A stretch of 64,000 nucleotides of DNA from Methanocorpusculum petauri (lineage in GTDB: Archaea; Halobacteriota; Methanomicrobia; Methanomicrobiales; Methanocorpusculaceae), in NCBI RefSeq assembly GCF_026891975.1, contig NZ_JAPTGB010000006.1, positions 1 to 64,000 on the forward strand, read 5' to 3'. This document shows positions 51,226 through 59,782 of the stretch, piece by piece. The notes below the pieces were generated by a model. It did no database searches, was not told where the DNA came from, and saw only the letters and a program-made list of their open reading frames with translations. The position numbers and the translations under genes were made by a program. Position 1 is the first letter of the stretch. Each line of letters starts with the position of its first letter.

Positions 51226-51474
51226 TTAGATGACGATTCCGAAGAATGCGAGGATGATGAGGAGTGCAGCGCCGAGTATTCCGCCGACGGCGCAGACGAC
51301 GACCTGTGCGATGGAGAGGTCGCCGATGGGGGCGAGGTTGAAGTACGAGACGATGAAGAGGATGACGACTCCGCAGACTGCGTTGATGAGGAGTTTGAGT
51401 CCGTTCCTGAGGAAGAAGAAGAGGATTGCCGCGATTGCGATGGCGACAATGACCATCAGTATGGTTTGTATCAT
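51226..51474 (-). CDS. BofA-like small membrane protein
   Basis: An 82-residue protein with two or three hydrophobic spans. The central L-K-L-L-I-N-A-V-C-G-V-V-I-L and F-N-L-A-P-I-G-D-L match the BofA family first known as a regulator of pro-sigma-K processing in Bacillus. Archaea have no sigma-K, so the archaeal role is unknown. It lies between the symporter and the pilin genes, on the opposite strand to both. Confidence 0.8.
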   Translation of the reverse strand: MIQTILMVIVAIAIAAILFFFLRNGLKLLINAVCGVVILFIVSYFNLAPIGDLSIAQVVVCAVGGILGAALLIILAFFGIVI

Positions 51475-51748
51475 GCTTGGTATATGGATGGGAGAGGGAA
51501 GAGAAAAAATGTTGCGGTGGCGTGTATTCCGCCGGTCAGTGTACAGGTTTTACGGGGGCGGTATGCGCGATCGGTATTTCATGGGTATTCCCCGCCCAGG
51601 GGTATAACGGGTTTGTTTTTTTCAATTATTATCCTGTACGGGGTATTCCAAAAAATGCGGCAGTTTGCATGACGCTCAGTCAGGGATTTTGTTCGAAGTA
51701 CTTCACCCATATCCTTATATTATGATGATTCCCAATACTCATTATACT

Positions 51749-52189
51749 ATGAAGTCTGTAGCTAAGAAAGATGAGGCAGTCTCACCGGTTATCGGTACGA
51801 TTCTGCTGGTGGCAATCACGGTTGTGCTGGTCGCAATCGTTGCCGCGGTTGTAATGGGTATGGTCGGTGGTGTCGGTCAATCTAAGACTGTTGGTATTAC
51901 TGCACAGCCATTTTCAAATACCTCTGTAAGTGGGTTTACACTGACTATCACGGGTGGTCCAGATGCAGGGTCCTTAGTCAACATTACTGCCTATATGGAA
52001 GGAGTTACATTTGAGAACCCTGAGATTGAGAGCCCGACGGTTGGTGTACCTCAGTTTGTAAAGGTTAGTAGTACTGACCTACCCGCGACGGGTGCTCTTA
52101 CCCTGACTGGCAGTTTCACTGATGGATCTAAATATGTCATCTATCAGAACCAGTTTAGTATCCCTGCCACGCCAACAACTCAGGGATAA
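51749..52189 (+). CDS. archaeal type IV pilin
   Basis: I choose ATG 51749 (M-K-S-V-A-K-K-D-E-A), giving 146 residues. A class III signal peptide (K-K-D-E-A-V-S-P-V-I-G) is followed by a hydrophobic helix (T-I-L-L-V-A-I-T-V-V-L-V-A-I-V-A-A-V), the pattern of archaeal pilin N-domains cut by PibD/EppA-type peptidases. The rest is a Thr- and Ser-rich beta domain. A TATA-like CTTATATTATGA lies at 51713-51724. A second pilin gene follows after about 110 bp. Confidence 0.85.
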   Translation: MKSVAKKDEAVSPVIGTILLVAITVVLVAIVAAVVMGMVGGVGQSKTVGITAQPFSNTSVSGFTLTITGGPDAGSLVNITAYMEGVTFENPEIESPTVGVPQFVKVSSTDLPATGALTLTGSFTDGSKYVIYQNQFSIPATPTTQG

Positions 52190-52298
52190 TCTCATTAATT
52201 TTTTTTATTTTTCCGTTTCGATCTGTTGTTACGGTCATTATTTTTGTTCCCGCTTCTTTCGTAACTCTTATTATCCGCTTCTTCCTTACATATCCAGA

Positions 52299-52781
52299 AT
52301 GAGAATCCCCCGCCATTCCGACGATGCGGTATCCCCGGTCATCGCAACGATTCTTCTGGTTCTTATCACGGTGGTCTTTCTTGCCGTGGTCGGCATGGTT
52401 CTTATCAGTCTGACCGACGATGCGGGCAGTGCCAGGTCCGTCGGCCTCATCGTCAAGCCGTCCCGGGATTCGGGTACCGGTGTGATGACGCAGAACGATG
52501 GTATCCCGGTTACCGTTACCGTCACGCTCACCGGCGGTGCGGATGCCGCAGCGCTCACCAGTCTCACGGTTGCCGTCTCCGATCCGCTCGGCTCCGGCAG
52601 TTCGGGTGAGCGTGACACGAGAACCTGTGCGGGGATTGGCGTTCCGATGACGTTCACTATTGATGATCTGGACGGCTACTCAGCTGATCGTACCGGCGGC
52701 ATGCGGTGTCTGGTGACCGTCACCGGCCGCTTCACGGACGGGAGCAGCTCAGTGCTGTATCAGAATATGGTGACGGTGTGA
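52299..52781 (+). CDS. archaeal type IV pilin, second copy
   Basis: ATG 52299 gives 160 residues. The class III signal R-H-S-D-D-A-V-S-P-V-I-A is followed by T-I-L-L-V-L-I-T-V-V-F-L-A-V-V-G-M-V. The C-terminal domain ends in G-R-F-T-D-G-S-S-S-V-L-Y-Q-N, closely like G-S-F-T-D-G-S-K-Y-V-I-Y-Q-N in the upstream pilin, so the two are paralogues. They may be major and minor pilins of one filament. Confidence 0.83.
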   Translation: MRIPRHSDDAVSPVIATILLVLITVVFLAVVGMVLISLTDDAGSARSVGLIVKPSRDSGTGVMTQNDGIPVTVTVTLTGGADAAALTSLTVAVSDPLGSGSSGERDTRTCAGIGVPMTFTIDDLDGYSADRTGGMRCLVTVTGRFTDGSSSVLYQNMVTV

Positions 52782-52890
52782 GGCGGGGGCTTTGTTCCCA
52801 ACGCCTGAAGCGTCTCTTCCTGTATGATCAAAAATTATCTGAAAAATATTTTCTGAAAAATTTTTTACTTTGGTTTTTTTCTTGGGGGAA

Positions 52891-52987
52891 CCACGTGTGG
52901 AAATGTTTTCGGGAGCCTTTCGCGGTGGTTTCGCTTGGTGTAACCACGGAAAACACGGACCACACGGAAAGAATAAGGAAGCGGGAA
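52891..52987. repeat. left inverted-repeat arm of the GxxExxY cassette
   Basis: The 76 bases from CACGTGTGGAAATG to GACCACACGG match the reverse complement of 53540-53614 with about seven mismatches (about 91%). After a gap of about 50 bases relative to the right arm, the match resumes as AAAGAATAAGGAAG. The arm contains the iterated CACGGAA words (ACCACGGAAAACACGGACCACACGGAAAG). Confidence 0.85.
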
Positions 52988-53066
52988 GCATTGTAGGAGT
53001 TTGATTGAGAGAACTCTGACAAAAATCTCACGCAAAGTCTAAGATACTGAGAGACAATATGAGCAC

Positions 53067-53447
53067 ATGGAAAAATCATTATTGTTTGAAGCTGAATCGT
53101 ACGATATTCGCGGTGCGATATTTGATGTATATCGTGAAATGGGGCCGGGTCTTCTGGAGGCTGTGTATCAGGAATGTCTCGAAAATGAATTTATTCGGCG
53201 AAAAATTCCATTTGAGGCACAGCCCAGGCTCCATCTCAACTATAAAGGGATAAAACTCCGGCAGACATACAAACCGGACTTTCTCTGTTATGGTAAAATT
53301 CTTGTCGAGATAAAATCAGTCGAAGAACTTGGGAAAATACACAGATCCCAACTGCATAATTATCTGAAAATTACCGGATTCCGACTTGGATTTTTAGTGA
53401 ACTTCAATCATGATCCTGGGGCCGATGTGGTACGGATCATTCTCTAA
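53067..53447 (+). CDS. GxxExxY-family nuclease-like protein
   Basis: A 126-residue protein with the family signature G28-L-L-E31-A-V-Y34. The spacing K-P-D71-F-L-C-Y-G-K-I-L-V-E81-I-K83 is that of PD-(D/E)XK nucleases, with Q95 downstream. I choose ATG 53067 (M-E-K-S-L-L). The role of the family is not established. The gene is bounded by inverted repeats and sits in a 770-bp otherwise non-coding region, so it may be carried by or maintain the element. No other protein gene lies inside the arms. Confidence 0.9.
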   Translation: MEKSLLFEAESYDIRGAIFDVYREMGPGLLEAVYQECLENEFIRRKIPFEAQPRLHLNYKGIKLRQTYKPDFLCYGKILVEIKSVEELGKIHRSQLHNYLKITGFRLGFLVNFNHDPGADVVRIIL

Positions 53448-53470
53448 GAGCGTCACATCACAAAAACGAC

Positions 53471-53615
53471 TACTTCCTTAGTCTTTCCGTGTTGTTCCGT
53501 AAGCGACGCGGTATTCTGTGTTTTTTTTCCGTGGAATTCCGTGGGGTCTGTGTTTTCCGTGGTTACACCAAGCAAGACCACCGAGAAAGCCTCCCGAAAA
53601 CATTTCCAGACGTGT
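53471..53615. repeat. right inverted-repeat arm R1 of the GxxExxY cassette
   Basis: Its reverse complement matches the left arm (52891-52987) and carries about 50 extra bases (between 53488 and 53539). It is followed directly by a second copy, R2; the words CTTCCTTAG-CTTTCCGTGTTGTTCCGTAAGCG begin at 53473 and 53622, a period of 149 bp. Part of the stretch from 53448 to 54215 that holds no other intact gene. Confidence 0.85.
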
Positions 53616-53620
53616 TTCCC

Positions 53621-53747
53621 GCTTCCTTAGGCTTTCCGTGTTGTTCCGTAAGCGCAGCGGCATTCTGTGTTTTTTTCAGTGGAATTCCGTGTATTCAGTG
53701 TTTTCCGTGGTTACTCCAAGCAAAACCACACGCAAAAAAAGCCCCCG
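53621..53747. repeat. second right arm R2, tandem to R1
   Basis: It repeats R1 in the same orientation from CTTCCTTAGGCTTTCCGTG to CCAAGCAAAACCACACG, with scattered substitutions. The distal part of R1 (the GAAAACATTTCCAGACGTG end) is not recognisable after 53747, where the copy becomes diverged. From 53748 to 53979 no gene or clear repeat is seen. Confidence 0.8.
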
Positions 53748-53979
53748 AAAAACCACCACAGACTACCACTCATCCCGCGGCCTTGAGGGAAAAACACTAT
53801 TTTACCCGGTACCGCTCCTTCTCTCTCCTCCCTCTGCAAAACACACAAAAAATCTGCAAAAATCTCTCTTCATAGTTTCAGAACCCCAATACTGTAGTTG
53901 GAGCAGTGCAAGAAAAAAAGCGTCCGGACGCCGCACCTCCGCCAGCCACACAACAACCCCCCCAAAAAAAAACAGCACC

Positions 53980-54124
53980 GTGGACACCAATACCACCCTC
54001 CTCATCCTCGACGCAGCCGCCCAGGCCACCCGCATTCGCCGCCCTCGCACCGCCCCTCTACGCATGGGCAGACAGATGGCTTGACCGCACCCACCACAGC
54101 ACCGCAAACGAAGACCGGAACTAA
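53980..54124 (+). pseudogene. frameshifted copy of the 49-aa membrane-protein gene
   Basis: GTG 53980 begins D-T-N-T-T-L-L-I-L, matching the copy at 32-181. After about 17 codons the frame must shift (an extra C near 54031) to continue as A-F-A-A-L-A-P-P-L-Y-A-W-A-D-R-W-L-D and end in S-T-A-N-E-D-R-N with TAA at 54122. Two codons are also missing relative to the first copy. The upstream bases (A-rich tract, then CAGCACCG) resemble those ahead of the first copy. It lies directly beyond R2 and looks inactive. Confidence 0.7.
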
Positions 54125-54215
54125 CCCCGGACGTTCCTTATTTTCTGCTCCGGCCCACTCACCCGTGGATATCAGAACTGTATGCGCAACACCCGTTTTT
54201 CAGAAAAGTATTTTG

Positions 54216-55076
54216 TTAGCTCCACACATGGGCATAACCGTGTTTTTCCACCGGTTCTTCTCCGATGAACACACCCGGCTCTTCCACAACTTCACCGATT
54301 ACGGAGACCGGAACGTCCATTTTCACGAACTTTTCGCGCGGGATGGTAAACAGCAGACCATAATCGCCCCCGCCATAGAGGAAATACTTCTTCGCATCGG
54401 CGATTGGCAGCAGCGGCAGGTTATTTTCCCGCAGTACAAACCCGACGTCCGATGCCTCGCCCATATCGTAGAGCGAGATTGCAAGGCCGTCGGAAACGTC
54501 CATCATGGCCGATGCCCCGGCGCGTGCAATCCGCTGACCGGTGAAGACCTGCGGTTTTGGCATCACAAGATTTTCCCAGTAACCGCTGTGCCCGTCAAGT
54601 CCTGCCTGCGCTGCACCGGGTCGTCCGGTGATACAGACGAGGTCGCCCGGTTTTGCTCCGGAACGGGTACAGTAGAACTCTTTTTCCACGATGCCGAATG
54701 CAGTTGTCACAATCGTCAGCTCTGTATGGCTGTCAATATCGCCGCCGGCAATCTGCGCATTACAGGCCTTTGCACAAGCGACTGCTCCTTCCATGATCGG
54801 TTTCAGCCGCTCTGCACAGTCAAGACCCACGGCGATAAGTATCTGGGTCGGCTGTGCACCGCAGCTTGCAACATCCGAGAGGCTTGCTGCAGTACTCATC
54901 CATCCCATCTGCCACTCGGTCATTCCTTTTGGGAAGTCTGTTGTTTCATGCAGCATATCGGTTGTTGATACGAGCATTCTTTTCCCGTCGTCAATCGGGA
55001 ATACTGCACAGTCGTCACTTGTTTCCCTGCGGCCGATCAGGTCGCGGATTGTTTCAAGCAGTTGTCTGTCATCCAT
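54216..55076 (-). CDS. thiL: thiamine-monophosphate kinase
   Basis: A 286-residue AIR-synthetase-fold kinase. Early D-D-C-A-V-F near 21-26, the S-L-S-D-V-A-S-C-G-A-Q-P segment near 65 and M-D-V-S-D-G-L near 193 are ThiL landmarks for Mg-ATP and thiamine phosphate. It makes thiamine diphosphate. It is the last gene of the rio2-DUF460-thiL run; its ATG shares a base with the DUF460 stop. Confidence 0.92.
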   Translation of the reverse strand: MDDRQLLETIRDLIGRRETSDDCAVFPIDDGKRMLVSTTDMLHETTDFPKGMTEWQMGWMSTAASLSDVASCGAQPTQILIAVGLDCAERLKPIMEGAVACAKACNAQIAGGDIDSHTELTIVTTAFGIVEKEFYCTRSGAKPGDLVCITGRPGAAQAGLDGHSGYWENLVMPKPQVFTGQRIARAGASAMMDVSDGLAISLYDMGEASDVGFVLRENNLPLLPIADAKKYFLYGGGDYGLLFTIPREKFVKMDVPVSVIGEVVEEPGVFIGEEPVEKHGYAHVWS

Positions 55077-57334
55077 TACTCATCACCGGTAATTTCTTTT
55101 TTTCTCTTTTCTCTGTATTCTGTGAGGACGGAGGAGAGCAGATCGGCTGCATCCTGTTTTGGTTCTTTGATTTCTTTCGGCAGTTCTTTTTTTTCTTCGG
55201 GTTTCTGGGGTTCTGGTACGGGTTTTTGCGACGCTGCCGGATTTTTCGTTTTTCTGTCTGCAGGTTTTCTGACGACGGTATTACCGCCCTCTTTTTCTTT
55301 TGGTTCGGGGGAAGTTCTCAGGTATCGTTCGGGGATGAGGGTGGCTGGATCGATTCCCTGTTCCCGTACCTCCCGCACCCGCTCCACCTGATACTCCCGG
55401 ACCATTGAGTTGATGGCAGCAGTTTTCTTTTCTTTGGAGTACACCGTCTGCGATGCATTCCAGGCGGAAAGAGCCGCTTCAACGGCGGCAGAGTCCGCCA
55501 CGCCGATCTTTCCTTTGACGCGTGGCGAGAGATCTGCACCGGAGAGAACCGGCAGTCCTGCTTCCCGGAACTCCTCGATCAGGTGTTGTTCCCGGGCACG
55601 GGCATACACGTGCCGGGGAAGGATTACGGCTTTTACCCGTGCTTCTGCAAGTTCCCGCACAACACTTCGTCCCCATCCGTCAATCTGCAGGACATACAGC
55701 AGATCTTCTTCGCCAAATCCCATTTCGTCGTCAAGACCCCGTACTGCATCACGCGAAAGCTGCGGCAGAACTTTGAGCGCGGAACATCCTTCACCTGCCT
55801 GAAGCGCGATGTAGCGTTTCATCCTGTCCAGGCGTGTCCGCAGGTTTTTATTTCTGCGTTCCTCTTTTCGGAGCTGTTTTTTTGTGGCGGCAATTTCGCG
55901 GTCACGTTCGGTAATTTCGGTTCTGGCGAGCAGTTCTGTGTGCTGTTCTTCCCGTTCCGCATTGAGTCTTTTGTGCAGGATGGAGATGGTTTTGTCTTTT
56001 CCCGCGGATTCTTTAGAGAGTGTTTCGACAAGGGTCCGGAGCCGCCGGATGGTTTCTTCCTGCCGCGTAATCCGCATGTCGCGTTCATCGAAAATGATTT
56101 CAGAGGAAACGTTCGGCTCTGCCGCATCCGGTACTGCTACAGGTGCAGTCCCGCTGATGCGGGACAGCGCCTGTTCCAGGGAAAATCCTCGGACGATCTG
56201 CGCCCGCAGCTCGTCGGTGTCGACTCCTGCGGGTGCCCGTTTGAGGATACTTTCAAACTTGTTCTTGTAGGTCCGGTATGCATAGACTGCCGCAGAGAGC
56301 GAGTCGCGTTCGTGATCGTTTTTGAAGTCATGGCCTGCGGCAAGCACGTACTTTTCTTTGATCAGGATGTCTTTTTTCGGGTTCCAGGCAACCGCCGAAA
56401 AAGCGCGCCGGATCTTTTCCACGCCGAACGGCATCTCGGCTTTGTCGGATGCGATGATGAGCGGTTTTCCCAGTTCTGCGATTTCACGGGTCAGGTCAGC
56501 CGCGGAAAAGAGCCGGGTGCTTGCAAGATAGACAAGATTTCCGTCAAGATCAAGGGCCGCAATGCCGATGGTGGTTCCGGGATCGATTCCGACGATAAGA
56601 TACCGGGGCTTTTTCGTCAGCGGCTGGAATGCAATCTTGTCGCGTCTGCGTCCGGTGATGCGTATCTGTGCATCGCCGCCTCTGGAGGGAGACACCGGAA
56701 TCTGTTCTCGCGGTGCATAGACGGTGAAGACCACCCGGCTTTCCCCGCCAAAGGCGCGGCGGACGGTCATGGAGTACTCAAGGTTTGCGGAGACCAGTTT
56801 CATCTCAATTTCGCGGGCATGGGTGCGGACTGCCCCGTGCATCTTCCGTACGTACCGGTTCTGGCTCCAGCCGCCGCGTCCGGGAGACCGATTGCGGGAG
56901 ACGGTGATATCAGTAATGCCCGTGTATGCGAGAACCTCGTATCCCGCACCAAACGAGGCAAGGAGTGCGGAAACTTTCGCCTCTTCCATTGGATTCTGTT
57001 TGTCAAAGGAGAGATTGTAGCGGGCGGCGACGCGGGGCAGCGTCTCCATCTTCACGCCGTCACCGGTTACCTGTACCAGTTTTGTGCCTGCGGGAAGTTC
57101 GGCGAGGAATGCATACAGGTCTGCGGTTCCCTGTGCAATCTCCTGAATGCTGTCAACTGCGAGAACCTCCGGCTGCTCGGCACGGATATAGCGCATGAGC
57201 CGGAATCGTGTGACGTTTTTTTCTTCGGAGATGACTGTCCCGTCCTCCACGCGGACGAGTGCGTAGTGCGGCCGGATGGTTCCGGACCGGACCGATCCGC
57301 GAATGATGTCGATGCCGAAGACGCGTCCGCTCAT
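55076..57334 (-). CDS. DUF460 protein (COG2433), RNase H-fold
   Basis: A 752-residue archaeal protein. The first 220 residues include an RNase-H-like beginning (I-D-I-I-R-G) and R-S-P-G-R-G-G-W-S-Q-N. A central domain starts at L-I-V-G-I-D-P-G-T-T-I-G-I near 230 with further acidic residues typical of RNase-H-type nucleases. A charged coiled coil runs from about 425 to 510. The C-terminal tail is rich in K, P and E. The family is conserved in archaea and predicted to act on nucleic acid; its substrate is unknown. It overlaps rio2 by 4 bp. Confidence 0.88.
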   Translation of the reverse strand: MSGRVFGIDIIRGSVRSGTIRPHYALVRVEDGTVISEEKNVTRFRLMRYIRAEQPEVLAVDSIQEIAQGTADLYAFLAELPAGTKLVQVTGDGVKMETLPRVAARYNLSFDKQNPMEEAKVSALLASFGAGYEVLAYTGITDITVSRNRSPGRGGWSQNRYVRKMHGAVRTHAREIEMKLVSANLEYSMTVRRAFGGESRVVFTVYAPREQIPVSPSRGGDAQIRITGRRRDKIAFQPLTKKPRYLIVGIDPGTTIGIAALDLDGNLVYLASTRLFSAADLTREIAELGKPLIIASDKAEMPFGVEKIRRAFSAVAWNPKKDILIKEKYVLAAGHDFKNDHERDSLSAAVYAYRTYKNKFESILKRAPAGVDTDELRAQIVRGFSLEQALSRISGTAPVAVPDAAEPNVSSEIIFDERDMRITRQEETIRRLRTLVETLSKESAGKDKTISILHKRLNAEREEQHTELLARTEITERDREIAATKKQLRKEERRNKNLRTRLDRMKRYIALQAGEGCSALKVLPQLSRDAVRGLDDEMGFGEEDLLYVLQIDGWGRSVVRELAEARVKAVILPRHVYARAREQHLIEEFREAGLPVLSGADLSPRVKGKIGVADSAAVEAALSAWNASQTVYSKEKKTAAINSMVREYQVERVREVREQGIDPATLIPERYLRTSPEPKEKEGGNTVVRKPADRKTKNPAASQKPVPEPQKPEEKKELPKEIKEPKQDAADLLSSVLTEYREKRKKEITGDE

Positions 57335-58200
57335 TCCACCGTCCTGCCGGTGACATACCGGATTGCGTTATCGATGTCATACTCCCGCTGGTATTTTTTT
57401 GCAAAAAATGCGGCGACGGTCTCGATGTCGTGGCGCAAAACTGTTTCTGCGTTCTGATGGCTGGGGGGAATCCACTGCGGCCAGTCGATGATCCAGACGG
57501 TTGCGTCGTCATACATGATGTTGTATTCGGAGAGGTCGCCGTGGATGAATCCTGCGTTGTATGCGGCCTGTATCTGACTGAGGATCTCCTGCCAGATGCT
57601 GTCGGGGTTTTCGAGTCTGCACCGGTGAAGGTTTACGCCCGGGATGAAGGACATGACGATTACGTGCCGGTTTATGTCGATGGGGACGGGGACGTTTACG
57701 TTTCCGTTGAGTTTTTTGAGTGCTTCATATTCCCGTTCGGCGGATTTTGCGGAGGCAAATATCCAGGGGCAGTGAGTTTTTTCCGGCATGTATTCACGGT
57801 TGGTGCGGACGGTCTGGAAGGATCTCTGGCCGATTTTGTGAAGTTTTAATACGACCACCCCGAATCCGAGTGCTTCGTAGATTTCTGATTCTTTGCCGAC
57901 GCCGATCATGGTTCCGAGTGCCGAAATGGTTTTTTTCTGTGCAAGGGCAGAGAGTGCGAGGGCGTCGTATCCTTTGAAGACGAGTGCGTATCCTTTGTAG
58001 GGGACAGCGTCGGATCTGACCATGTCGCGGTGGATAAGGTTGCCGACACGGTATTTGGTCTCTGCTGCCGAGAGGCGGACCGCGGCTTTGAGGTCGTCTT
58101 CGGGGACCCAGGCGTAGCGGTGCATCATCCTCTCCAGTGCGCGAAGGATGCGGACTTCATATTTATGGAGGTTTTTGATGTCATCGGCTGACAGAGGCAT
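57331..58200 (-). CDS. rio2: RIO2-type protein kinase
   Basis: A 289-residue RIO2. The N-terminal winged helix (residues 8-80) is followed by the kinase: G-V-G-K-E-S-E-I-Y-E near 100, the lysine in V-V-L-K-L-H near 118, catalytic H-G-D-L-S-E-Y-N-I-M near 228 and metal D in I-I-D-W-P-Q near 246. It is an ATPase/kinase in small-subunit maturation. Cotranslation with DUF460 suggests that protein may also act on RNA. Confidence 0.93.
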   Translation of the reverse strand: MPLSADDIKNLHKYEVRILRALERMMHRYAWVPEDDLKAAVRLSAAETKYRVGNLIHRDMVRSDAVPYKGYALVFKGYDALALSALAQKKTISALGTMIGVGKESEIYEALGFGVVVLKLHKIGQRSFQTVRTNREYMPEKTHCPWIFASAKSAEREYEALKKLNGNVNVPVPIDINRHVIVMSFIPGVNLHRCRLENPDSIWQEILSQIQAAYNAGFIHGDLSEYNIMYDDATVWIIDWPQWIPPSHQNAETVLRHDIETVAAFFAKKYQREYDIDNAIRYVTGRTVE

Positions 58201-58293
58201 GAGATATTGGTTGACTTTGCAGGAATAAAAGTATCATGTCCGTGGTGCCGGAGAACGAATATAGATATCCGCTGAAGATCAAATGAGTACTTT

Positions 58294-58887
58294 ATGCAGT
58301 GTTCGCGGTGCGGGAAGGATGCGGTTGTCGTTCAGCCCTATTCGGGTGTGGCGCTCTGCGCTGTGCATGCGGCACGCGATCTTGAGGCGAAGGCGAAGCG
58401 GAGGATCCGGAAATGCGGCGGAATTGTATCCGGCGAACGGTTGTATGTGCGGGAGTCTTCAGGCCCAGAATCGTTTGCACTTTCGGTGCTTCTTGCTGAG
58501 ATTCTTGCGGAACGCCGTGATGTGTCGTTTGTGTCACATCCTGCGGATGCGACTGCGGTTGTGTCGGCGGAGACGCTTGATTCCTCTGCCTGCAGGTTTC
58601 TGCGGCTGATAATTTCGGGAAAGACGGCGGAGGTGCTTGTTCCTTTTGAAGGAAAAATGCTTGATCCGCTGGCTGTTGTTCCCCGGAATGAAGTGGTGCT
58701 GTATGCCCGCCATCACGGGTGGGACGGGGATGATTCCCTTTCTGTTTCGTCTGATCCGTTTGCTGCGGATGTTTGTGCGTTCCTTGAACATTTCTCGGCG
58801 GATCATCCTTCGGCGGCCTATGCGTTGATGCAGGTCCGGGATGCCCTGCCCCAACTGTATCTGGAGAGAACGAATCATGCTCTGTAA
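58294..58887 (+). CDS. degenerate Ncs6/TtuA-like protein
   Basis: A 197-residue protein. It opens like tRNA 2-thiolation enzymes (Ncs6/TtuA): C-S-R-C-G-K near 3, Q-P-Y-S-G-V-A-L-C-A-V-H near 14-25 (zinc finger), then R-R-I-R-K-C-G and G-E-R-L-Y. The next segment, S-G-G-K-D-S in the active enzymes, reads E-S-S-G-P-E-S here, so the ATP-binding PP-loop is gone. The remaining 150 residues do not show the C-terminal zinc finger. It likely lost thiolation activity. It overlaps nadE by 11 bp. Confidence 0.7.
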   Translation: MQCSRCGKDAVVVQPYSGVALCAVHAARDLEAKAKRRIRKCGGIVSGERLYVRESSGPESFALSVLLAEILAERRDVSFVSHPADATAVVSAETLDSSACRFLRLIISGKTAEVLVPFEGKMLDPLAVVPRNEVVLYARHHGWDGDDSLSVSSDPFAADVCAFLEHFSADHPSAAYALMQVRDALPQLYLERTNHAL

Positions 58888-59617
58888 GGATATCGGGTGC
58901 GCTGTTACCCGCATAAAAGATCTGATCCGCCAGACCCTGTGGGCGTCGGGTGCGAGAGGTGTTGTTGTCGGAATCTCCGGCGGTATTGATTCGGCGGTTG
59001 CCGCAGCAGTTGCTGTAAAGGCTCTGGGCGCTGATCATGTGCTCGGTGTGCATATGCCGTCTTCGTCGAGCAGTCCTTTGGATCATGCAGATGCTGAGGA
59101 GCTTTGCGGTACGCTGGGTATTGAGCTGCTTACGGTTCCGCTGGACGGTGTTGTTGCTGCGGCGTTTGCTGTTCCGTGTCTGACGGATGATCCGGTGCTT
59201 CGCGGGAACTATACGGCACGTCTGCGGATGGCGACGCTCTATAATATTGCAGCGGCCCGGCATTATCTGGTATGCGGGACTTCTAATAAGACTGAGTATA
59301 TGATCGGCTACAGTACGAAGTGGGGCGATTCTGCGGCGGATATTCAGCCGCTTTTGCATCTGTGGAAGAAGGATGTGTATGCGGTTGCTGAGGAGCTTGG
59401 TGTCCCGCGGTCAATTATTGAAAAAGCGCCGAGTGCCGGGTTCTGGGAAGGGCAGAGCGATGAGGAGGAGCTGGGTTTTTCGTATCAGGAACTTGATGCG
59501 GCGCTGATGAGTCTGGAGGAGCATGGGTTTGTGCCGCAGAATGTTCTTGAGGAGCAGGTTCTTGTGCTGGTGAACAAAAGTTCCCATAAACGGATTTCAG
59601 CGGTGAGTCTGCTGTAG
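58877..59617 (+). CDS. nadE: NAD synthetase, ammonia-dependent
   Basis: I choose ATG 58877 (M-L-C-K-D-I), giving 246 residues. The PP-loop S-G-G-I-D-S is near residue 35. H-M-P-S-S-S near 57, G-T-S-N-K-T-E near 135 and K-W-G-D-S-A-A-D near 150 are typical NadE elements. It amidates nicotinate adenine dinucleotide to NAD. The 11-bp overlap with the degenerate Ncs6-like gene indicates coupled translation. Confidence 0.93.
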   Translation: MLCKDIGCAVTRIKDLIRQTLWASGARGVVVGISGGIDSAVAAAVAVKALGADHVLGVHMPSSSSSPLDHADAEELCGTLGIELLTVPLDGVVAAAFAVPCLTDDPVLRGNYTARLRMATLYNIAAARHYLVCGTSNKTEYMIGYSTKWGDSAADIQPLLHLWKKDVYAVAEELGVPRSIIEKAPSAGFWEGQSDEEELGFSYQELDAALMSLEEHGFVPQNVLEEQVLVLVNKSSHKRISAVSLL

Positions 59618-59782
59618 GCACGGTTGCTGCCGTCACCGTTTTTTTCTTTTTTTGTGTTTGCTGTGGTGACAAAATTTTGCGTCTTTTGTCTCCTGAAAAA
59701 TCATGAAAAAAGATCTTTACCGCATTCCAAGGATTTGTTGCGGCACATTACATTCATTACAAAATAAGAAAAGGGGGGAGGA

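Noticed and set aside
53471-53760. CRISPR array near the GxxExxY gene
   Set aside because: There are only two long imperfect units and no short regular repeats with unique spacers; no cas gene is in the window.
55583-57457. 624-codon open frame opposite the DUF460 gene
   Set aside because: It is antisense to a well-defined archaeal gene and also runs into rio2. The composition (Cys, Phe, Gly, Asp) is that of a shadow frame.
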